64,000 bases of DNA from Halomonas elongata DSM 2581 (GCF_000196875.2 NC_014532.2:682001-746000), one strand, 5' to 3'. Shown: positions 10,690 to 19,810, counted from the first letter of the stretch. A program made the numbers and translations. The notes: generated from the sequence alone by a model not told the origin.

Positions 10690-11466
10690 ATGCCCAAGTT
10701 TGCCGCCAACCTCAGCATGTTGTTCACCGAGGTGGACTTTCTCGATCGCTTCGAGGCCGCCGCCAAGGCTGGCTTCAAGGGGGTCGAATACCTCTTTCCC
10801 TACGACTTCGAGGCCGGTGAGATCAAGCAACGCCTCGACGACAACGGTCTGACTCAGGTGCTGTTCAACCTGCCGGCCGGTGACTGGGGCGCCGGCGAGC
10901 GCGGCATCGCCTGTCATCCGGACCGTGTCGAGGAATTCCGCGCCGGTGTCGACCGGGCGATCGAGTATGCCAAGGTGCTGGGCAATACCCAGGTCAACTG
11001 CCTGGCCGGCATTCAGCCCGAAGGCGTCAGCGACGACGAGGCGCGCAAGACCCTGGTGGATAACCTGCGCTTCGCCGCCGAGAAGCTCGAGGCCGCCGGC
11101 ATCCTGTTGATCGCCGAGCCGATCAACACCCGCGACATCCCGGGGTTCTTCCTCAACCGTACCGAGCAGGCGCTGGCGATCTTCGATGAGGTGGGTAGCC
11201 AGAACCTGAAGCTGCAGTACGACATTTACCACATGCAGATCATGGAAGGGGACCTGGCGCCGACCATCGAGAAGCATTTCGGTCGCATCGCTCACGTGCA
11301 GCTTGCCGATAACCCCGGTCGTCACGAGCCGGGCACCGGCGAGATCAACTATCCCTTCCTGTTCGATCATCTCGATCGCCTGGGCTATGACGGCTGGATC
11401 GGCTGCGAGTACAAGCCGGCCGGGTCTACGCAGGAAGGGCTGGGCTGGCTGGATGGCGTGCGCTGA
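10690..11466 (+). CDS. hyi: Hydroxypyruvate isomerase
   Basis: 258 residues, the standard length. A TIM-barrel isomerase that interconverts hydroxypyruvate and tartronate semialdehyde. It begins MPKFAANLSMLFTEVDFLDRF, and shows KGVEYLFPYD (around 31-40), LLIAEPINTRDIPGFFL (about 140-156) and the metal-site strand LQYDIYHMQIMEGD (about 177-190), ending with DGWIGCEYKPAG. A near-ideal AAGGAG lies 7 bases before the ATG. It lies 73 bases after gcl. Confidence 0.95.
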   Translation: MPKFAANLSMLFTEVDFLDRFEAAAKAGFKGVEYLFPYDFEAGEIKQRLDDNGLTQVLFNLPAGDWGAGERGIACHPDRVEEFRAGVDRAIEYAKVLGNTQVNCLAGIQPEGVSDDEARKTLVDNLRFAAEKLEAAGILLIAEPINTRDIPGFFLNRTEQALAIFDEVGSQNLKLQYDIYHMQIMEGDLAPTIEKHFGRIAHVQLADNPGRHEPGTGEINYPFLFDHLDRLGYDGWIGCEYKPAGSTQEGLGWLDGVR

Positions 11467-11627
11467 AACGTGACTGTGCCCGGCATCTCGATCGCCGGCG
11501 GTGCTCGGAGTCCTCATGTACTGACACCGCTGAGACGCGACTGCGCTTGCCCGGGCTACTTTGGCGGGATGAGCTTTTCCGTCGCCAAGACATCGCGAGG
11601 GCGCTGTGAACCCCTCCATGGGCGCTA

Positions 11628-11649
11628 CCTTTGCCATCCATGGCAAAGG
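11628..11649. promoter_or_regulatory. Palindrome in the hyi-glxR gap
   Basis: CCTTTGCCAT (11628-11637), spacer CC, ATGGCAAAGG (11640-11649). The 2-base centre is too tight for a good RNA loop and no T-run follows, so a protein-binding site is more likely than a terminator. The rest of the 268-base gap holds no gene that I can support. Confidence 0.4.
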
Positions 11650-11734
11650 ACCCTCGCTTTGTCTTGTCCCCGGCGCTCATCCCTTTGAAGCCTCGGATCC
11701 AACGACACTTTGGTTACGTGACAGGAGAAATATC

Positions 11735-12622
11735 ATGAGCAAGATCGGTTTTATTGGCCTTGGCATCATGGGGCGTCCCATGGCGGGCCACCTGCTGGAC
11801 GCCGGCCATGAGCTGACCACCGTCAAGCGCGGCAGCCTGGACGAGACCCTGGCCTCCAAGGGGATGAAGGAGCTCGACAATCCCAAGGCGGTTGCCGAAG
11901 GGGCCGAGGTGGTCATCACCATGGTGCCGGATACCCCCGATGTCGAAGAGGTGCTGTTCGGCGAAGGTGGTGTCATCGAAGGGCTCAAGCCCGGCACCCT
12001 GGTGATCGACATGAGTTCCATCGCACCGCTGGCCACCCAGGAATTCGCCAAGCGCATCCACGATGCCGGCGGCGAATATGTCGACGCGCCGGTGTCCGGC
12101 GGCGAGGGCGGTGCGATCAATGCTGCCCTGACCATCATGGTCGGCGCTACCCAGGAAGGTTTCGAGCGTGCCAACCCGCTGCTCGAGATCATGGGCAAGA
12201 CCATCACCCACATCGGTGGGCACGGTGCCGGCCAGACCTGCAAGGTGGCCAACCAGATCGTCGTGGCGCTGACCATCGAGGCGGTGTCCGAGGGCCTGTT
12301 GTTCGCTTCCAAGGCCGGTGCCGACGTGTCCAAGGTGCGCGAATCGCTGCTCGGCGGCCTGGCCCAGTCGAAGATTCTCGACGTGCACGGCCAGCGGATG
12401 ATCGACCGCACCTTCGATCCGGGTTTCAAGATCAAGCTGCACCAGAAGGATCTCAACCTGGCGCTCGAAGGCGCGCGCAGCCTCGACCTGGCCCTGCCCG
12501 GTACTGCCAATGCCCAGCAGTTGTTCCAGGCCTGCGCCGCGAACGGTGGCGCCGACTGGGATCACGCCGGCATCCTGCGTGCTCTCGAACGGCTCGCCGA
12601 CCACGAAGTCGGTAGCCGCTGA
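11735..12622 (+). CDS. glxR: Tartronate-semialdehyde reductase (2-hydroxy-3-oxopropionate reductase)
   Basis: 295 residues. It reduces tartronate semialdehyde to D-glycerate with NAD(P)H. The N-terminal Rossmann motif is GFIGLGIMGRPMAGHLLDAGH, the substrate signature DAPVSGGEGGA lies near 119-129, and the catalytic-lysine block GHGAGQTCKVANQI near 163-176. ATG at 11735 follows AGGAGA. The frame is open further upstream but without a ribosome site. It is the third gene of the gcl-hyi-glxR set, with a 268-base gap before it that suggests a promoter or regulatory element of its own. Confidence 0.95.
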   Translation: MSKIGFIGLGIMGRPMAGHLLDAGHELTTVKRGSLDETLASKGMKELDNPKAVAEGAEVVITMVPDTPDVEEVLFGEGGVIEGLKPGTLVIDMSSIAPLATQEFAKRIHDAGGEYVDAPVSGGEGGAINAALTIMVGATQEGFERANPLLEIMGKTITHIGGHGAGQTCKVANQIVVALTIEAVSEGLLFASKAGADVSKVRESLLGGLAQSKILDVHGQRMIDRTFDPGFKIKLHQKDLNLALEGARSLDLALPGTANAQQLFQACAANGGADWDHAGILRALERLADHEVGSR

Positions 12623-12628
12623 GTTCTT

Positions 12629-12656
12629 CCCGCCGGCCGTCGTGGTGGCCGGCGGG
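12629..12656 (+). terminator. GC-rich hairpin after glxR
   Basis: CCCGCCGGCC (12629-12638) and GGCCGGCGGG (12647-12656), 8-base loop, directly after the glxR stop. No T-run follows; it may stabilise the 3' end. Confidence 0.45.
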
Positions 12657-12728
12657 GGACAGGGGAGATGACTGCTCCCTAATGGTAGGCGTCGGGTCGT
12701 CGTCTGCCAGGCCGGTTACACGGCCATT

Positions 12729-12778
12729 GCCCGGTGACGGACTTCCCCTGAAGCACCCCTGGTCACCGGGCCCTTTTT
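12729..12778 (+). terminator. Probable rho-independent terminator of the gcl unit
   Basis: GCCCGGTGAC (12729-12738) pairs with GTCACCGGGC (12762-12771) and is followed by CCTTTTTT. The loop is long (23 bases), so it could also act as an attenuator. Confidence 0.6.
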
Positions 12779-12784
12779 TGGGAC

Positions 12785-12890
12785 GTACTGCATAAGTCCC
12801 GGTGTACCTCCCGCCATCCGCATGGTAACCGTGAAAGTCAGCGAGCGGAGCGGTTGCGACGAGAACGGCGTCCGCCGATTTATGCAGTAC
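12785..12890 (+). promoter_or_regulatory. Long-range inverted repeat in the glycerate kinase leader
   Basis: GTACTGCATAA (12785-12795) is the exact reverse complement of TTATGCAGTAC (12880-12890). In RNA this would close an 84-base domain ending 25 bases before the start codon, close to the GAAGGAG at 12901. It could be a structured leader or a pair of operators for DNA looping. Confidence 0.35.
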
Positions 12891-12915
12891 TTTCCTGCGT
12901 GAAGGAGACCCTCTG

Positions 12916-14241
12916 ATGAATGCCCTTTCCCCGCTGCTTTCCTCCGATCGGCCCGAGGCCGTGCGCAGTTGGCTCGTTCGCCTCGGCGAGACCGCCGTTG
13001 AAGCCGTGCATCCGGATTCGCTGTTGCCCGACAAGCTGCCGACACCGCCGGCCGGCCGCACTCTGGTGGTGGGGGCCGGCAAGGCCGCTGCCGCCATGGC
13101 GGCGGCCCTGGAACGTGCCTGGCAGAGCCGTTATCCCGAGGCGCCGCTCGAGGGCCTGGTGGTCACTCGCTATGGCCATGGTCCACAAGGGCAGGGCGCC
13201 GAATGCCGCCATATCGAGGTGCTGGAGGCATCCCACCCGATGCCCGACGACCTGAGCGAACGCGCCGCGCGCCGCATGCTCGAGTCCGTCGAGGGGCTCG
13301 GCGAGGACGACCTGGTGATCGCGCTGATCTCCGGAGGCGGTTCGGCGTTGATGACCCTGCCGGCACCCGGGGTCGGCCTGGACGAAAAGCAGGCCCTCAA
13401 CAAGGCATTGCTGCGCTGTGGCGCGCCGATCCGTGAGATCAACACGGTGCGTCGCCACCTGTCCGCCATCAAGGGTGGGCGCCTGGCCGCCACCGCGCAT
13501 CCGGCGCGCGTGCTGACCTGGCTCATCTCGGACGTGCCCGGTGACGAAGCTTCGCTGATCGCTTCCGGCCCGACCCTGCCCGATGCCACCACGCCGGCCG
13601 ATGCCCTGGCGATTCTCGAACGACACGGCATCGAGATATCGCCCGACGTGCGTCGGCACCTGGAAGCGCCCGGCGAGGCGCCCCGTGCCGGTGATGCAGA
13701 CTTTTCCCGGGACGAAAGCGAGATCCTCGCCCGGGCCCGGGATGCCCTGGCCGCCGGTCAGGTGGCCGCCGAGGCCGAGGGCATCGAGGTGCGCCTGCTG
13801 GGTGACGATCTGGAAGGCGAGGCCCGCGAACTGGGGCGGGCCCAGGGGCGGATGGCGCTGTCCGCGCAGGATGGCCTGACCCGGCCGTTGCTGATCCTGT
13901 CCGGCGGCGAGACCAGCGTGACCGTCCGTGGTGACGGCCGCGGCGGGCGCAATGTCGAATACCTGCTGGGGCTTTTCTCGACCCTCAAGGGCGCGCCGGG
14001 CATTCACGCCCTGGCCATCGACACCGATGGCATCGATGGCTCCGAGGACAACGCTGGCGCCATCTTCGGGCCAGCCTGCTGGGAGCGCATGCTCAAACTC
14101 GGTCTTGATCCGGACGACTATCTGTCACGTAATGACGCCTATACTTTCTTTGATGCGCTGGATGACCTGATCGTTACCGGTCCGACGCGCACCAACGTCA
14201 ACGACTTTCGTGCCATTCTGGTATTGCCGAGGACCTCATGA
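12916..14241 (+). CDS. ttuD: Glycerate 2-kinase (MOFRL family, TtuD/GckA type)
   Basis: 441 residues. It phosphorylates D-glycerate to 2-phosphoglycerate. The DUF4147 domain begins about residue 15 with VGAGKAAAAMAAALE near 50-64, ISGGGSALMTLPAPG near 138-152 and the INTVRRHLSAIKGGRLA segment; the MOFRL domain at the C terminus has GGETSVTVRGDGRGGRNVEY and ALAIDTDGIDGSEDNAGA. ATG at 12916 follows GAAGGAG. Its last codons overlap the pyruvate kinase start (ATGA), so the two are coupled. The GlxR product is its substrate, and its own product enters lower glycolysis. Confidence 0.93.
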   Translation: MNALSPLLSSDRPEAVRSWLVRLGETAVEAVHPDSLLPDKLPTPPAGRTLVVGAGKAAAAMAAALERAWQSRYPEAPLEGLVVTRYGHGPQGQGAECRHIEVLEASHPMPDDLSERAARRMLESVEGLGEDDLVIALISGGGSALMTLPAPGVGLDEKQALNKALLRCGAPIREINTVRRHLSAIKGGRLAATAHPARVLTWLISDVPGDEASLIASGPTLPDATTPADALAILERHGIEISPDVRRHLEAPGEAPRAGDADFSRDESEILARARDALAAGQVAAEAEGIEVRLLGDDLEGEARELGRAQGRMALSAQDGLTRPLLILSGGETSVTVRGDGRGGRNVEYLLGLFSTLKGAPGIHALAIDTDGIDGSEDNAGAIFGPACWERMLKLGLDPDDYLSRNDAYTFFDALDDLIVTGPTRTNVNDFRAILVLPRTS

Positions 14242-15725
14242 CGCTGCCCCCCCATGCTCCGATCCACGAGCCGATTCGCCGCACCAAGATCGTCGCCACC
14301 CTCGGGCCGGCCAGCGACCGGCCCGGCGTGCTCGAACGGATGATCGCCGCCGGCGTCGATGTGGTACGCCTCAACTTCTCCCACGGCTCGGCCGACGACC
14401 ATCGGCGCCGGCTCGTCGAGGTGCGCGAGATCGCCACCCGACTCGGCCGCAGCGTGGCCGCCCTGGGCGATCTGCAGGGCCCCAAGATCCGCATCGCCCG
14501 CTTCCGTGACGGCGCCGTGGAACTCGAGCAGGGCCAGGCCTTCGTGCTCGACGTCGCCCTGGATGGCGAGGCCGGCGACGCCGGCCGGGTCGGCTGCGAC
14601 TACAAGGCCCTGGCCGACGATGTCGCCCCCGGCGATCGCCTGCTGCTCGACGACGGCCGCCTGGTGGTCGACGTCACCCGTGTGGCCGGCAGCGAGATCC
14701 ACACCACCGTGGTCCAGGGCGGCCGGCTCTCCAACAACAAGGGCATCAACAAGCAGGGCGGCGGCCTCTCCGCCCCGGCACTGACCGACAAGGACAAGGC
14801 CGACCTGGCGACCGCCATCGACATCGGCGTCGACTACCTGGCGGTGTCCTTCCCGCGCAGCGCCGCCGACATGCACGAGGCTCGGGCACTGCTCGGCAGC
14901 GCCGGCGCCGAGATCGGCCTGGTGGCCAAGCTCGAGCGTGCCGAGGCGGTGGCCGACGACGCCACCCTGGACGGCATCATCGAGGCCAGCGAGGCGGTGA
15001 TGGTGGCGCGCGGCGATCTCGGCGTGGAGATCGGCGACGAGGCCCTGATCGGCACCCAGAAGCGCATCATCAAGCATGCGCGCAGCCACAACCGCGCGGT
15101 GATCACCGCCACCCAGATGATGGAATCGATGATCGAGGCGCCGCTGCCGACCCGTGCCGAGGTGTTCGACGTGGCTAATGCCGTGCTCGATGCCACCGAT
15201 GCGGTGATGCTCTCCGCCGAGACTGCCGCCGGCGATTTCCCGGTGGAAACCATCGAGGCCATGGCGCGGGTCTGCCTGGGCGCCGAGCGCGAGCGCATCG
15301 CCCAGGAATCCGGGCACCGCATCCACGAGGGCTTCTCGCGGATCGACGAGACCATCGCCCTGTCGGCGATGTACGCCGCCAACCACCTCGCCGGGGTGGC
15401 GGCCATCGCCTGCATGACGGCCACCGGCTACACGCCGCTGATCGCCTCACGGATCCGCTCGGGGCTGCCGATCGTCGGGCTGGCCCACAACCCCGTCGCC
15501 CAGCGGCGCATGGCGTTGTATCGTGGGGTGATCTCCCTGCCCTTCGACACCAGCGAGATGACCGCCGGCGAGCTCAACGATCGCGCGCTGGAGCGTCTGG
15601 TGGCCCAGGGCATTGCCGAGCCGGGCGACCATGTGATCCTCACCCGGGGCGATCACATGAATGCCCACGGTGGCACCAATACCCTGAAGATCCTCGATGT
15701 GGGCGATGACCACGGTGCCGGCTGA
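14238..15725 (+). CDS. pyk: Pyruvate kinase
   Basis: 495 residues. It makes pyruvate and ATP from phosphoenolpyruvate. Motifs: RRTKIVATLGPASD (14-27), VRLNFSHGSADDH, the active-site lysine segment LVAKLERAEAV, MVARGDLGVEIGDE, and the signature ITATQMMESMIEAPLPTRAE with SAETAAGDFPVE after it. The C-terminal domain is complete. Overlap with the glycerate kinase gene by four bases means this copy is dedicated to the glycerate branch, since 2-phosphoglycerate needs only enolase to become its substrate. A TGTATACA site follows the stop, belonging to the downstream regulator gene. Confidence 0.95.
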   Translation: MTLPPHAPIHEPIRRTKIVATLGPASDRPGVLERMIAAGVDVVRLNFSHGSADDHRRRLVEVREIATRLGRSVAALGDLQGPKIRIARFRDGAVELEQGQAFVLDVALDGEAGDAGRVGCDYKALADDVAPGDRLLLDDGRLVVDVTRVAGSEIHTTVVQGGRLSNNKGINKQGGGLSAPALTDKDKADLATAIDIGVDYLAVSFPRSAADMHEARALLGSAGAEIGLVAKLERAEAVADDATLDGIIEASEAVMVARGDLGVEIGDEALIGTQKRIIKHARSHNRAVITATQMMESMIEAPLPTRAEVFDVANAVLDATDAVMLSAETAAGDFPVETIEAMARVCLGAERERIAQESGHRIHEGFSRIDETIALSAMYAANHLAGVAAIACMTATGYTPLIASRIRSGLPIVGLAHNPVAQRRMALYRGVISLPFDTSEMTAGELNDRALERLVAQGIAEPGDHVILTRGDHMNAHGGTNTLKILDVGDDHGAG

Positions 15726-15736
15726 ATGACGGAAAA

Positions 15737-15746
15737 CTGTATACAA
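15737..15746. promoter_or_regulatory. GntR-type operator before the regulator gene
   Basis: CTGTATACAA shares the TGTATACA core of the sites at 3801, 3995, 4124 and 8787. It lies 74 bases before the preferred gntR start, consistent with autoregulation. Confidence 0.55.
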
Positions 15747-15819
15747 AGCTGGGGTCGACTGTGGCCAGCTAGCGTGAAACATGCGAAGGTCTCGACAAAC
15801 AATCCCGGAGAGACAATCC

Positions 15820-16551
15820 ATGAATAACGCCTGGCACAAGGAGATGCTGGCCGAGGTCAAGGCCGGCGGTCGCATCAGCGACCAGGATATCGTCGAGAAG
15901 GTCAGACGCGCGGTCTTGATGCAGCGTCTGCCGCCGGATACCAAACTGCCCGAGGTGACGCTGGGCGAGGTGTTCGGTGTCAGCCGCTCGGTCGTGCGCA
16001 AGGCGTTGACGCGCCTGGCTTCCGAGCATGTCGTCGACCAACGGCCCAACCAGGTGGCTCGGGTGCGTGCGCCGAGCATCGAGGAAACCCGCGAGACCTT
16101 CGAGGCGCGTCGTCTGGTCGAGGGGGAAGTCGTCGCGCAGTTGGCCGGACAACTCGATGACGAGATCATGGCGACCCTGGAAACCCAGGCGCGGCAGGAA
16201 ACCGAGGCCTATGAACGCGGCGACGAGCCGGCGCGGATCGAGCATTCCCTGACGATCCACCACCTGCTGGCCGAGCACTCGCCCAACCGGGTGCTGGGCG
16301 CGATGCTCACCGACCTGGTGCTGCGCACTTCCATCGTCATCGCGCTCTACAAGCGTCCGAGCCTGGCATCCTGCTATCTGGAAAACGACCACCCGCGCCT
16401 GCTCGACCGGCTCGGCAAGGGAGACGGCGAGGCCGCGCGCACCTGCATCCACGAGCATCTGCACAGCCTCGAGGCCTTGCTCGACCTTCGTCCCCGCGAG
16501 AACAGTATCGATTTGATGTCGATCCTGGGGCGTACCGCCGAACAAACCTAG
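15820..16551 (+). CDS. GntR/FCD transcriptional regulator of the ureide-glyoxylate cluster
   Basis: 243 residues from the ATG at 15820, which follows GGAGAG at good spacing; a start at 15781 lacks a ribosome site. The winged helix spans about 20-85 (SDQDIVEKVRRAVLM, then TLGEVFGVSRSVVRKALTRLASE), and an all-helical FCD ligand domain spans about 90-225, with histidine-rich SLTIHHLLAEHS and CIHEHLHSLEALL likely to form the metal/ligand site. As the only regulator in the catabolic island, next to a copy of the palindrome found before puuE and gcl, it is the best candidate to bind those sites. Effector could be allantoin, allantoate or glyoxylate; not determinable here. Confidence 0.88.
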   Translation: MNNAWHKEMLAEVKAGGRISDQDIVEKVRRAVLMQRLPPDTKLPEVTLGEVFGVSRSVVRKALTRLASEHVVDQRPNQVARVRAPSIEETRETFEARRLVEGEVVAQLAGQLDDEIMATLETQARQETEAYERGDEPARIEHSLTIHHLLAEHSPNRVLGAMLTDLVLRTSIVIALYKRPSLASCYLENDHPRLLDRLGKGDGEAARTCIHEHLHSLEALLDLRPRENSIDLMSILGRTAEQT

Positions 16552-16606
16552 ACCTTGCCGGACCTTTGCTCGCCGGCTTTTCCGACCAAGGCCGGCCTGG
16601 TGCCTC

Positions 16607-17308
16607 TCAGGCCGGTTCTTCTTGCTCTGCCGTGTGCAACGCCGGCGCGAGGTGCGCGATCAAAGCGTCCACCTGATGCTCCGCCGCGTCGATGGAGTCT
16701 GCCAGCAATTTTCCTCCGGTTTCCTGATGCTCGACGGCGATCCGGTGGATCCGGGTGATGCCGATGAACTCCAATACCGTGGTCAGGCTGGGTTCCAGGT
16801 GATTCATGTGGGCCAGGGGGCCGCCTGGACCGAGACCGCCTTCCCCCCGGGACGACAGGATGACGGCGTGACGAGGGCGTTCGGCCAGCAGCGGGATGAA
16901 CGGATCTTCCGGCTGGCTCGGGTCGTAGTCCACCGTGCGGCCCAGGCGCACGACCTGATCCACCCAGGCCTTCAGTGTTGCCGGCATGCCGAAGTTATAG
17001 AGCGGAGCCCCGATGACCAGGATGTCGGCCGCGATCAGTTCGTCCACCATCTGGTCGCTTTCGGCCAGCACCTCCGCCATCCAGGATGAGCGTTGCGCCG
17101 CTGGAGTAAAGGCGGATTGAATCCATGGCTGGTCGATGAAGGAGGGCGGGGCGGCGCCGATATCCCGGTAAGTGACGGTGTCGTGCGCGTGCCGGCTTGT
17201 CCAGCCGGTGGCGAATCGGTGCGTCAGTCGGCGGCTGATGGAGCCGTGTTCGTCGGTGCCGGCACGGCCGGGGCGAGCGCTGGCGTCGAGGTGCAGGATA
17301 TGAGTCAT
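16607..17308 (-). CDS. azoR: FMN-dependent NADH azoreductase, flavodoxin-like
   Basis: 233 residues. The protein begins MTHILHLDASARPGRA and has the flavodoxin-like fold of AzoR: nucleotide-binding N-terminal strand with the Ser-rich segment, IDQPWIQSAFTP, ADILVIGAPLYNFGMPATLKAWVDQV around 95-120 and HAVILSSRGEGG around 145-156. The family reduces azo compounds and quinones with NAD(P)H, giving quinone or electrophile protection. It is divergent from a LysR gene over 122 bases, the usual arrangement for a LysR-controlled target. Confidence 0.9.
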   Translation of the reverse strand: MTHILHLDASARPGRAGTDEHGSISRRLTHRFATGWTSRHAHDTVTYRDIGAAPPSFIDQPWIQSAFTPAAQRSSWMAEVLAESDQMVDELIAADILVIGAPLYNFGMPATLKAWVDQVVRLGRTVDYDPSQPEDPFIPLLAERPRHAVILSSRGEGGLGPGGPLAHMNHLEPSLTTVLEFIGITRIHRIAVEHQETGGKLLADSIDAAEHQVDALIAHLAPALHTAEQEEPA

Positions 17309-17430
17309 GGGTGCTGCTCCTTAGTGTGAGTCTGTTTCAGGTATCCTTCAGTAGCCAGGTCAGCCTAGAATCACGGCATGTGGGCAACAAACGATCTTTT
17401 CTTGCGCGTTGAGATGAGCTGAATTCAGTC

Positions 17431-18336
17431 ATGAGTCCTCGTCGATTACCCTCCCTGTCCTCCTTGAGGGCATTCGAAGCGGCCGCTCGCCACGAGAGCG
17501 CCAAACAGGCAGCGCAGGAGCTGTCGGTGACCGCCACGGCCATCAGCCACCACATCCGCGGGCTGGAAGAATCACTCGGCGTGACCCTGTTCGTTCGCAA
17601 GCCCCGGCAACTGGTGCTTACCCGGCAAGGGGATGAGTTGTTCCGGGTCCTGGAGTCCGCTTTCGACGGTATCGGCGAGGTCGTCGAACGGCTGAAGACG
17701 GTGCCGGCTCGTCAGGCGGCGACGCTCTCGACGACGCCGGCGGTCGCGGCGCGCTGGCTGTTGCCCTGGGTATGCATGCTGCGCGATGCGTATCCGGACA
17801 TCGATCTGCGTATCCATGCCTCCCACGACCCCGTCGCGCTGGATGGCGTGACGGCTGACCTGGCCATCCGCTACGGCGACGGCCACTGGCCGGGGCTGGT
17901 GGCGGAGAAGCTCTTCGATAACACCTTCATTCCGGCCTGCAGTCCGCATCTGGCTCTGAACGATGTGACGGAACTGCCGTCACAACCGCTGATCCACTTT
18001 CGCCCTCAGGGTGTCTCGATAGCGCCGCTGGACTGGGCCGGCTGGCAAAGGCGGGCCTGTGTGGCGGACCTCGATGTAGGCGCTGGCCTGGTGTTTTCCG
18101 ATGAAACCCACGCCATCTCCGCTGCGGTGGGCGGCGAGGGCGTCGCGCTGATGAGCCGTCCACTGATCGACGACGAACTGGCGGAAGGGCGATTGGTACA
18201 GCCCTTCGGGCCGGAACTGGAAGGCAAGCCGTTCTATCTGGTCTACCCCGAGAGCCGCCGCAATGATCCTACTATCCTCGCCATTCGCGACTGGGTGATG
18301 CAGGTGTCGGGTGGCCTGTGCTCAATGGGCGGGTAA
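17431..18336 (+). CDS. LysR-family regulator (GcvA-like)
   Basis: 301 residues. The N-terminal helix-turn-helix (RRLPSLSSLRAFEAAARHESAKQAAQELSV region, residues 3-32, then TATAISHHIRGLEESLGVTLF) and the periplasmic-binding-like effector domain (about 90-295) are complete. The RLPSLSSLRAFEAAARH start is typical of the GcvA subgroup. It is divergent from azoR and likely controls it from the 122-base intergenic region. The inducer is not predictable, though quinones or azo dyes are reasonable. Confidence 0.9.
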   Translation: MSPRRLPSLSSLRAFEAAARHESAKQAAQELSVTATAISHHIRGLEESLGVTLFVRKPRQLVLTRQGDELFRVLESAFDGIGEVVERLKTVPARQAATLSTTPAVAARWLLPWVCMLRDAYPDIDLRIHASHDPVALDGVTADLAIRYGDGHWPGLVAEKLFDNTFIPACSPHLALNDVTELPSQPLIHFRPQGVSIAPLDWAGWQRRACVADLDVGAGLVFSDETHAISAAVGGEGVALMSRPLIDDELAEGRLVQPFGPELEGKPFYLVYPESRRNDPTILAIRDWVMQVSGGLCSMGG

Positions 18337-18502
18337 GAGGGGGGCCGGCTGTAGGACGGAGCTGACGTATCTTCCAGATAACCGTGCCGTCGGCTACAGT
18401 GATGCCTTCTGGAGCATGGCGTCACTTGATCCAACCGGAACCGGCGGGCAAGGCGTTGTGTACTGCCCGAGCGTTCGTATCCCAGCCATCGAGGGGGCCC
18501 TC

Positions 18503-19024
18503 ATGAACCCGACCCGTCGCCACCTGCTGCAGGGCATGGCGCTCTTGCCGTTGCTGAGCCTGTGGCAACCTGATGTCCAGGCCTCGACATTGCCCGCTAT
18601 GACGTTGCCCACCACGACGCTGACGGTTCATAGCGCACAAGGGCCACATCGCTTGACGGTGGAGCTGGCCAGCTCGACCGCCGAACGCAACCAGGGGTTG
18701 ATGGAGCGCGATACGCTGGCCGAGGACGCCGGCATGCTGTTCCTCTATGACGCTGTCCAGCCCGCGGCGAACGGCTTCTGGATGTACCGCACGCGTATTG
18801 CCCTGGATGTCGCCTTTCTCGATGCCGAGGGGCGTATCAACGACATCCGTCACATGCAGCCCTGCCGTTCGGCTTCCCCGAGTGACTGCCCGGTGACGCG
18901 CCCCTCTCAGCCCTATCACGCCGCCCTGGAGGTCAATGCCGGTTACTTCGAGGCCAAGGGAATCGAAGTCGGTGATTGCGTGAGCTGGCCGGAGCGCAGC
19001 GGTGGAACCTGTCGTCAAGAGTGA
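18503..19024 (+). CDS. DUF192-family exported protein
   Basis: 173 residues from the ATG at 18503, preceded by GAGGGGG. The N terminus has adjacent arginines (MNPTRRHLLQGMALLPLLSL), a Tat-like or Sec signal peptide, with cleavage near QASTLPAM. DUF192 features follow: LASSTAERNQGLMERDTLAEDAGMLFLYD and FWMYRTRIALDVAFLDAEGRI, then a proline-rich stretch and the C-terminal GYFEAKGIEVGD. The family is small, exported and of unclear function. It stands alone between lysR and the convergent pgpA. Confidence 0.85.
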   Translation: MNPTRRHLLQGMALLPLLSLWQPDVQASTLPAMTLPTTTLTVHSAQGPHRLTVELASSTAERNQGLMERDTLAEDAGMLFLYDAVQPAANGFWMYRTRIALDVAFLDAEGRINDIRHMQPCRSASPSDCPVTRPSQPYHAALEVNAGYFEAKGIEVGDCVSWPERSGGTCRQE

Positions 19025-19058
19025 GCCGCGCCCAGGTTCCGGAATGGTCGAGCGGCCT

Positions 19059-19550
19059 TTACATGGGACCTGAATGATCATTCCGGGCGTGGCGCCGCCA
19101 TAGTGCGATCGTCACGGCGAGCACCAGCCAGGCATACAGGGCCGCCACGACATCATCCAGCATGATCCCCAGCCCTCCGCCGATGGCTTCGACGTGGCCG
19201 ATGGGCGGGGGCTTGGTGATATCGAACAGCCGATACAGCGCGAATGCCACCCCGATCATCCAGGGGCGGCGTGCCGCTGCAAGGCCCAGCAGAACGATCG
19301 GAAAGGCCAGAATCTCATCGGCGACGATCGCCGAGGCGTCGCCCCCGCCAAGCCATATCGAGGCCCAGTGGCAGAGCGGTACGCCAATGGCCAGCAGCAG
19401 GACGAGAGTGATGAGCTGTGTGGGAAGAGGGCGGCCGAGCAGCCACCAGGCCAGGGGAATGCCGAGCAGCGAGCCAAAAGTTCCCGGTGCCCAGGGCAGC
19501 CAACCCAGCCCGAGCCCGGTGGCGAGCAATAGCATCGTGCCTTCTATCAT
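19059..19550 (-). CDS. pgpA: Phosphatidylglycerophosphatase A
   Basis: 163 residues. An integral membrane phosphatase that makes phosphatidylglycerol. Family motifs: GLGWLPWAPGTFGSLLGIPL (residues 14-33), IVADEILAFPIVLLG (74-88) with the catalytic acidic residue, and FALYRLFDITKPPPIGHVEAIGGGLGIMLDDVVAALYA (103-140), the most conserved block. Four membrane segments are expected. The start ATG at 19550 has AAAGGA just upstream. It is usually next to thiL or nusB; here it stands alone, convergent with the DUF192 gene. Confidence 0.93.
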   Translation of the reverse strand: MIEGTMLLLATGLGLGWLPWAPGTFGSLLGIPLAWWLLGRPLPTQLITLVLLLAIGVPLCHWASIWLGGGDASAIVADEILAFPIVLLGLAAARRPWMIGVAFALYRLFDITKPPPIGHVEAIGGGLGIMLDDVVAALYAWLVLAVTIALWRRHARNDHSGPM

Positions 19551-19810
19551 CAGTCCTTTGTCCTCGCTTTATCGGCCTGCAACATTTCCTTGATATCAAT
19601 CGTCTGCGTTTCTGTCGTCTGTGGAGTAGCCCGTTGGCAACGCCATGGAGGCGGATGAACCGGTATTGCGGGATACGTTTGCTCCGATGATACGAAAATC
19701 CGCTATCGATTTTCGTGAACGATCATGGGCATGTTGACGGCCAGGGCAGCGATCTGCCGTCGAGGCCGGGAGGCCTATCCGCGCCGTGAAGAGACACAGG
19801 AGCCCTTTCG

